Below are positions 58,836-64,000 of a stretch of DNA of 64,000 nucleotides, piece after piece. The notes beneath the pieces were generated by a model, which searched no databases, was not told the origin of the DNA, and was given only the letters and a program-made list of their open reading frames with translations. The number at the start of each line of letters is the position of its first letter. Position 1 is the stretch's first letter. The DNA lies in assembly GCF_039621855.1 (NCBI RefSeq), contig NZ_CP155071.1, positions 4,340,001 through 4,404,000 of the forward strand, in the 5' to 3' direction. The translations under genes were made by a program, and so were the position numbers. Source of the DNA: Erwinia sp. HDF1-3R. Lineage in GTDB: Bacteria > Pseudomonadota > Gammaproteobacteria > Enterobacterales > Enterobacteriaceae.

Positions 58836-59221
58836 TAGAACTGTACCATCCTCTCGGCAACCAGCGCCGCTTCAGCCAGCGCGCCCAGTCCCGTCAGCTC
58901 AAAGCCCTCAGCCAGATTTGCGGCGGGCAGCCCCTGACTTTTGGCTTCCTGCACATCGGCGATGCCGCGTCGCAGCGCGGCCGCGACACAGATATGCAAT
59001 GCCACACCGTGCTGCTGATGCAGCGCCTGCCAGGCCTGGGTGAGGTCAAATTCATCACTGGCGGGCGACGTCAGCTGACTGGCATTCAGTACACCTTCAC
59101 GATAAAAGAAGACGCTCTCAAGGCTATGGCCACTGCGTAGCAGCGCCTGAGCAAACAGATAAGCGCTGGAAGCCTGCTGTGTGCCATAAGCCGGCCCGGT
59201 GACCAGAAGCGTAAAGCGCAT
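58835..59221 (-). CDS. tusD: Sulfurtransferase TusD
   Basis: 128 residues, [20 protein letters not shown]. The persulfide-carrying cysteine is C78 in [13 protein letters not shown], as in E. coli. It accepts sulfur from TusA. One-base overlaps with yheO and tusC indicate a yheO-tusDCB operon. Confidence 0.96.
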   Translation of the reverse strand: MRFTLLVTGPAYGTQQASSAYLFAQALLRSGHSLESVFFYREGVLNASQLTSPASDEFDLTQAWQALHQQHGVALHICVAAALRRGIADVQEAKSQGLPAANLAEGFELTGLGALAEAALVAERMVQF

Positions 59222-59943
59222 TAGCGATCCTGACTCTGGATATCGCCGCTTTTAAACTGGCGGATATAGAGATAAACGGTATGTCTGGAGATATTCAAAC
59301 GCTCAGCAACCTGATTGATCGCATCTTTAATGTCGAAGATGCCCTTCTCATAGAGATTCAGGACAATCTGACGATTCTTGGTGTTGTTCGAAATATTACG
59401 ATCGGCGCTGACTTCTTCAATGGTGAACTCCAGCGTTTGCATGACCAGATCTTCAACCGAAGAGGCAAAATTGACCGATGATGCCACGTCCTGCGTTTCA
59501 GGAGGCATGAAGGTGGCCATAATCTGTGAAAAGGGAACGTCCAGGTTCATATTGATACACAGCAGGCCAATAGCGCGATGCTGACCATTGCGGATGGCAA
59601 TAGTCACGGATTTCATCAGTACGCCGCTTTTCGCGCGGGTGAAATAGGCTCTTGAAACGTTGCTTTCCGCATCGCTCATATCATGAAGCATACGCAGCGC
59701 CAGATCGGTAATCGGTGAACCCACCTTGCGCCCGGTATGTTCACCGTTGGCAATCCTGACTGCTGAACAGTTCAGGTCCGCCAGCGAATGCAGCACGATC
59801 TCACAGTGAGAGCCAATGAGCATCGCCAGCCCGTCTACCACGGCTTCATAGGATTTCAGAATATCAAAGTCGGACTGTTCAAATGGACGATGCTCCAGCA
59901 GCTCCAGCTCTGTCACATCACCGGTAAATGTTGTACCAGACAT
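59221..59943 (-). CDS. yheO: YheO, PAS-like/HTH putative regulator
   Basis: 240 residues from the ATG at 59943 ([20 protein letters not shown]), the E. coli length; a start at 59976 adds 11 non-conserved residues. An N-terminal YheO/PAS-like domain ([19 protein letters not shown]) is followed by a C-terminal helix-turn-helix ([22 protein letters not shown], in outline residues 206-227). Its targets are not known. It heads the tus operon. Confidence 0.93.
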   Translation of the reverse strand: MSGTTFTGDVTELELLEHRPFEQSDFDILKSYEAVVDGLAMLIGSHCEIVLHSLADLNCSAVRIANGEHTGRKVGSPITDLALRMLHDMSDAESNVSRAYFTRAKSGVLMKSVTIAIRNGQHRAIGLLCINMNLDVPFSQIMATFMPPETQDVASSVNFASSVEDLVMQTLEFTIEEVSADRNISNNTKNRQIVLNLYEKGIFDIKDAINQVAERLNISRHTVYLYIRQFKSGDIQSQDR

Positions 59944-60111
59944 TAAGACACCACCCGTTGCAAGAGCCTGTCGCACAGCGCCAGGGCAGACTCATTCTGA
60001 AGAAGTTAAACGGTTGGCAGTCTACCAAATATCAGAAACATCTGTCCTGACCTTTGTCATGAAATGCAGGGGAACGCAAAGAATGGGATGAAAGCAGGGG
60101 TAACGAAAGGG

Positions 60112-60139
60112 AAACAACCGCCACACAAGGTGTGGCGGT
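60112..60139 (-). terminator. Terminator after fkpA
   Basis: 10-bp arms (60117-60126 and 60130-60139) with a three-base loop, then TTGTTT on the minus strand. The U-tract is short. Confidence 0.75.
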
Positions 60140-60146
60140 CGGAGGA

Positions 60147-60983
60147 TTACTTAGACTGGGTAGCAGCAGGTGATTCTGCTGGTTTTTCAGCGTTAGCGTC
60201 TGCTTTAGCAGCAGGTTTGATGTCAAGAAGCTCAACGTCAAACACCAGCGTGGAGTTCGCAGGAATACCCGGCACGCCGTTTTTACCGTAAGCCAGCTGC
60301 GGTGGGATGACCAGCTTGATCTTGCCGCCTTTCTTGACGTGCTTAAGACCTTCTGTCCAGCCAGGGATTACGCCATCAAGACGGAAGGAGAGAGGCTCAC
60401 CACGGGTGTAAGAGTTATCAAACTCGGTGCCGTCGATCAGCGTACCTTTGTAGTTCACCACCACGGTATCGCTGTCTTTAGGAATATCACCGGTACCTTC
60501 TTTCTCAACGTGATACAGCAGGCCGGACTCGGTCTTCTTCACGCCTTTTTCTTTAGCAAATTTGGTGGCAAAAGCATCACCCTTCTGGGTATTCTCTTTT
60601 GCATCTTTTTCCATCTTCGCCTGAGCGGCACCCTTCACGCGCGTCTCAAACGCCTGCAGAGTCTGTTCGATTTCCTGATCGGAGAGCTTGCTCTTGCCAG
60701 CAAAAGCATCCTGAACGCCGGAGATCAGCTGCTGTTTATCCAGCGTGATGCCCAGTTTTTCCTGCTCCTTGAGGGAGTTTTCCATGTAACGGCCAAGCGA
60801 TGCGCCCAGCGCATAGGCTGACTGCTGGTCGTCATTTTTAAAGGCGTCATTCTTCGGTGCCGGCTGCGGTGCCTGTTGTGGTGCCTGTTGAGCCGGGGTG
60901 GCCTCAGCGGCCATTGTCAGCGGTGCATGCAGCGCAACGGCCATTGTGGTGGCTAACAGTGTGACTTTAAACAGTGATTTCAT
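60147..60983 (-). CDS. fkpA: FkpA, periplasmic peptidyl-prolyl isomerase and chaperone
   Basis: 278 residues from the ATG at 60983 (MKSLFKVTLLATTMAVALHA), with a signal peptide ending near residue 25. A Gln/Pro/Ala-rich stretch (QQAPQQAPQPAPK) unique to the mature N-terminus precedes the helical dimer domain and the C-terminal FKBP domain (VVNYKGTLIDGTEFDNSYTR onward). It folds envelope proteins and is sigma-E controlled in E. coli. Confidence 0.97.
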   Translation of the reverse strand: MKSLFKVTLLATTMAVALHAPLTMAAEATPAQQAPQQAPQPAPKNDAFKNDDQQSAYALGASLGRYMENSLKEQEKLGITLDKQQLISGVQDAFAGKSKLSDQEIEQTLQAFETRVKGAAQAKMEKDAKENTQKGDAFATKFAKEKGVKKTESGLLYHVEKEGTGDIPKDSDTVVVNYKGTLIDGTEFDNSYTRGEPLSFRLDGVIPGWTEGLKHVKKGGKIKLVIPPQLAYGKNGVPGIPANSTLVFDVELLDIKPAAKADANAEKPAESPAATQSK

Positions 60984-61268
60984 CCATTTCTCCAAAACCG
61001 AAGCCTCTCGCCCCGGAAATCGTGTACAGAACTGAGCCCGTACTATAACTGTGCGCGAGAAAATTACACAATCTCGCAATGAGAACTAAGTTAACTTCCG
61101 ACCGCTATCCTGAGCGAAAGTTTCACCACTGAGATGCAGTCGGACAGAGCCGTTTTCAACCATCCGGCAGAAATTAAGGCGATTATCCCTACTTCGGGCT
61201 CATCTTTACCGTTAGAATCAGACGATTCGGGCAATCCAGGCCGCAAAGCCGTCATGAGAGGAAAAAGT

Positions 61269-61487
61269 ATGCAACAGGCGTTGTTTGAAGAGCGAATGGA
61301 GATGCTGGAAAGTCGGCTGGCCTTTCAGGAGCATACCATTGAAGAGCTGAATCAAACGGTGATTCAACATGAGCTGGAGATGGCCCGACTGCGCGAACAG
61401 ATGCGTCTGCTGACCGATAAGCTGAAATCAGCGGCACCCTCAATGATCGCCTCACAGTCGGAAGAGACTCCACCTCCGCACTACTAA
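61269..61487 (+). CDS. slyX: SlyX, small coiled-coil protein
   Basis: 72 residues from the ATG at 61269 ([20 protein letters not shown]), behind GAGAGG; the reading from 61134 has no family match. A heptad coiled coil covers residues 5-52, and it ends ETPPPHY. Function unknown. It is conserved between fkpA and slyD and transcribed opposite to both. Confidence 0.93.
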   Translation: MQQALFEERMEMLESRLAFQEHTIEELNQTVIQHELEMARLREQMRLLTDKLKSAAPSMIASQSEETPPPHY

Positions 61488-61514
61488 GCGCACGCCCAAC
61501 CGCTGTGACAGACA

Positions 61515-61541
61515 CAAAAAAGGGGCCGAAGCCCCTTTTTA
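61515..61541. terminator. Bidirectional terminator between slyX and slyD
   Basis: A-run, GGGGC, loop CGAA, GCCCC, T-run (61516-61540). Symmetric runs allow it to serve both convergent genes. Confidence 0.93.
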
Positions 61542-61559
61542 ATGATTGTCATAAGACGA

Positions 61560-62105
61560 TCAGTGGCAGCCGCAGCCGCCAGTCCCGCAACCACCTTTAC
61601 CGTGTTCATGGTCGTGATCGTGATCGTGATGATGATCGTCTTCACCGTGAACGTGACCATGGGCCAGTTCTTCAGCCGTGGCTTCACGAATGGCGACCAC
61701 TTCAACGTTAAAGTTCAGATTCTGACCCGCCAGCATATGGTTACCGTCAACCACTACGTGCTCGTCTTCAACTTCGGTGATTTCCACCGGCACCGGGCCC
61801 TGATCGGTTTCCGCCAGGAAGCGCATGCCAACCTGCAGCTCGTCAACGCCCATAAAAACATCTTTCGGTACGCGCTGAACCAGGTTGTCGTCGTAATGAC
61901 CATAGGCTTCGTCTGCGGTGATGTTCACCTCAAACTTGTCACCCGCTTCGTGGTTTTCCAGCGCTTTTTCCAGGCCGGCGATCAGGGAACCATGACCGTG
62001 CAGGTAGTCCAGCGGTGCGCTCACCGGAGACTCATCAACCAACACACCGTCTTCTGTACGTACCTGGTATGCCAGGCTGACCACCAGGTCTTTTGCTACT
62101 TTCAT
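61560..62105 (-). CDS. slyD: SlyD, FKBP-type prolyl isomerase and nickel metallochaperone
   Basis: 181 residues. An FKBP domain with an inserted IF chaperone domain is followed by a metal-binding tail rich in His, Asp and Cys (DHHHDHDHDHEHGKGGCG to GCGCH). It delivers nickel to hydrogenase assembly and supports phage phiX174 lysis in E. coli. The tail is shorter than the E. coli tail but of the same kind. Confidence 0.97.
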   Translation of the reverse strand: MKVAKDLVVSLAYQVRTEDGVLVDESPVSAPLDYLHGHGSLIAGLEKALENHEAGDKFEVNITADEAYGHYDDNLVQRVPKDVFMGVDELQVGMRFLAETDQGPVPVEITEVEDEHVVVDGNHMLAGQNLNFNVEVVAIREATAEELAHGHVHGEDDHHHDHDHDHEHGKGGCGTGGCGCH

Positions 62106-62243
62106 GATTACTCCTAACCGTTGAGAGCTTTGAGCCCTTTTAATGTTGGCCTTTTGCCAACCTGTAAGGCTTTAAATTGCGTCGATAGTAACGAATTTCA
62201 ACGCCGCTGTAGGATACAGCTTAAAAAAAGCTGAGCCATAACG

Positions 62244-62438
62244 CTACTCAGGATGAAAAATTCCTATCACTTGTTCATTTTCGCGAACCTGGCCCCGGGC
62301 CTGTTTATCCGCTTCTCGCATCTGATGCCCGCACTTAACACATTCTACGACATCAACATTATTCTCTTTCCACAGCGCCAGCGTATCTTTGGCCTGACAC
62401 TTTGGACAGGTTGCTCCGGCAATAAATCGTTTACGCAT
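62244..62438 (-). CDS. yheV: YheV, zinc-ribbon protein
   Basis: 64 residues with two CxxC pairs (CPKCQAKDTLALW and CVKCGHQM), a small zinc ribbon (DUF2387). Function unknown. Eight bases after kefB and probably cotranscribed, as in E. coli. Confidence 0.93.
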   Translation of the reverse strand: MRKRFIAGATCPKCQAKDTLALWKENNVDVVECVKCGHQMREADKQARGQVRENEQVIGIFHPE

Positions 62439-62446
62439 AACATGTC

Positions 62447-64000
62447 CTATTCATATTCGTCCCAGCCGTGAAACTGGCGTTTCTCATGCCGCATTTCTGC
62501 CTGAAAAATATCCTCCAGTTCGCGACGGGCCTCCTTCACGCGCGAAATTTGCTGGCTGTCCGCATGATTCGGCATCAGCTCACGCAGCATACGCATATCC
62601 AGTCGGCGAAAATGCTGCTGAGCACGAAAAGCCTGATGGGGATGCATGCCCAGCGTCATTAAGGTCTTACGCCCCAGCTCAAGCGCACTGGAAAAGGTTT
62701 CACGGGAAAACTGCGTGACGCCAGCCTGAAGAAGTTCATGGGCCTCCACGCGCCCTCTTGCCCGGGCCAGAATTTGCAGATGCGGAAAATGATGCTGGCA
62801 GAGATGGACTATCTCCATGGCATCTTCCGGCCCGTTACAGGTTATCACTATTGACTGCGCCGTTTCAGCCCCGGCGGCGCGCAGCAGCTCTAACTCCTTA
62901 GCATCACCGTAGTATACTTTATAACCGTACCTGCGCATCAGGCTGACCGCGCTGATATCGCGCTCAAGTACCGTGATCCGTTTTTCATTGGCCATCAGCA
63001 ATCGCGCAACCACCTGCCCAAAACGACCAAATCCCACCACAATCACCTGGGGCTTATCATCCTCGACAAAATGTTTCTCTTCGTTTTCATCCGGCTCGTT
63101 GAAGCGTTTCTCAAGGATTTTATCCACGCCCTGCAGCAACAGCGGCGTGGTCATCATTGAGAGCGTTACCGTAACCAGCAGCAGAGGCATCTGGTCTCCG
63201 CTAAACAGGTGGGCCGTTGCGGCCGCTGAAAACAGCACAAAGGCAAACTCGCCGCCCTGGCTGAGTACGCCGGAGAATTGCAGGCGCTCGGAGCTGCGCA
63301 GGCCGTAAATCCGCGACAGCAGATAGAGCACCCCCGCTTTCACCGCCACCAGCGACACCACGCCAATCAGAATTTCGATGATATGGGTATAAAGCACGCC
63401 CAGATTGAGCGCCATGCCCACCGAGATAAAAAACAGCCCCAGCAGCAGGCCCTTGAAGGGATCGATGGCAATTTCTAGCTCGTGACGATACTCACTTTCG
63501 GCCAATAGGATACCCGCGATAAACGTACCCAGCGCCATGGAAAGGCCGAGCGCGTCCATAAACAGCGCCGAACCCAGCACCAGCAGCAGGGCGGCGGCGG
63601 TGAAAACTTCACGAACGCCGGATGCCGCGATATAGCGGAATATTGGCCGCAGCAGATAGCGCCCTCCGACCAGCATGCCGGCAAAGGCCAGCACCTTCAT
63701 GCCTATCTTTATCCAGTCGGTATGCCCGCTGTCACTTCCTGCCAGCAGCGGGACCAGCGCCAGCGCCGGGATAACGGCCAGATCCTGAAACAGCAGGACC
63801 GAAAAGCCGAGCTGGCCCGACTCATTGCGGTTCATGCCTTTATCCCGCATCAGCTGGAGCGCCATCGCCGTCGAGGACATGGCCAGCCCGATACCGCCGA
63901 TGGTTGCCGCCTGCCACGAAAAGTCCGTCAGCCATAGCAGCCCGCCAAGGATAGCCGCGCTGAAAATGACCTGAGCGGCGCCCACGCCAAAGATGGAGCG
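62447..64000 (-). CDS. kefB: KefB, glutathione-gated potassium/proton antiporter (C-terminal part)
   Basis: About 517 C-terminal residues of a protein of about 600; the N-terminus lies beyond the right edge. The membrane part (CPA2 family, with [20 protein letters not shown]) is followed by the RCK domain [20 protein letters not shown], which binds NADH and glutathione adducts, and the Q-linker. It protects against electrophiles by acidifying the cytoplasm. Its ancillary subunit gene (kefG) is expected beyond the edge. Confidence 0.95.
   Translation of the reverse strand, partial: RSIFGVGAAQVIFSAAILGGLLWLTDFSWQAATIGGIGLAMSSTAMALQLMRDKGMNRNESGQLGFSVLLFQDLAVIPALALVPLLAGSDSGHTDWIKIGMKVLAFAGMLVGGRYLLRPIFRYIAASGVREVFTAAALLLVLGSALFMDALGLSMALGTFIAGILLAESEYRHELEIAIDPFKGLLLGLFFISVGMALNLGVLYTHIIEILIGVVSLVAVKAGVLYLLSRIYGLRSSERLQFSGVLSQGGEFAFVLFSAAATAHLFSGDQMPLLLVTVTLSMMTTPLLLQGVDKILEKRFNEPDENEEKHFVEDDKPQVIVVGFGRFGQVVARLLMANEKRITVLERDISAVSLMRRYGYKVYYGDAKELELLRAAGAETAQSIVITCNGPEDAMEIVHLCQHHFPHLQILARARGRVEAHELLQAGVTQFSRETFSSALELGRKTLMTLGMHPHQAFRAQQHFRRLDMRMLRELMPNHADSQQISRVKEARRELEDIFQAEMRHEKRQFHGWDEYE

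Overview
This is a chromosomal window from a gammaproteobacterium of the order Enterobacterales. Protein sequences and gene order match the 71-75 minute region of Escherichia coli almost gene for gene, but with differences typical of Erwinia/Pantoea-like or neighbouring families: msrPQ sits next to aroQ-accBC, the E. coli acrEF/yhdWXYZ block between fis and the rRNA operon is missing, and bfd/bfr/gsp between tufA and rpsJ are missing. The genus is inferred, not proven.

Layout. 1-9071: envelope and cell-shape block on the minus strand (yhdP partial, rng, yhdE/maf, mreDCB, csrD). 9294-20777: plus-strand metabolic and translation block (acuI, msrPQ, aroQ-accBC, yhdT-panF-prmA, a periplasmic alpha-carbonic anhydrase, dusB-fis, an lpxP-like acyltransferase). 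20778-23263: the only accessory stretch, with decayed DNA, an 8-bp tandem repeat, one IS3-family insertion sequence and a 42-bp tandem array. 23264-28985: a minus-strand rRNA operon (16S-tRNA-Glu-23S-5S) at the E. coli rrnD position, with both promoters visible. 29144-39465: yrdA, then minus-strand yrdB-aroE-tsaC-yrdD-smg-dprA, plus-strand def-fmt-rsmB-trkA-mscL, minus-strand arfA, zntR, yhdN. 39578-53231: the alpha, spc and S10 ribosomal protein operons. 53651-58055: the str operon (tufA, fusA, rpsG, rpsL). 58181-64000: tusBCD, yheO, fkpA, slyX, slyD, yheV and kefB (partial).

How it fits together. Most of the window is the translation machinery (rRNA, 30 ribosomal proteins, two elongation factors, RNA polymerase alpha, SecY), with its control elements recognisable: S10 leader attenuator, spc promoter, S4-binding alpha leader, str promoter, boxA sites and the fis-type stringent promoter. 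Around it lie tRNA and protein modification genes (tusBCD, tsaC, dusB, def, fmt, rsmB, prmA, arfA), cell-shape genes, fatty acid initiation genes and potassium channels (trkA, kefB, mscL).

I do not see a clearly new multi-gene system. The observations most worth testing are a perfect FNR-type site and candidate promoter in front of the alpha-carbonic anhydrase, followed by an intrinsic-terminator-like hairpin just before its start codon; a 42-bp tandem array behind the rRNA operon that the insertion sequence has split, which fixes the ends of the element; and hairpin-rich, partly ERIC-like insertions in both rRNA spacers.
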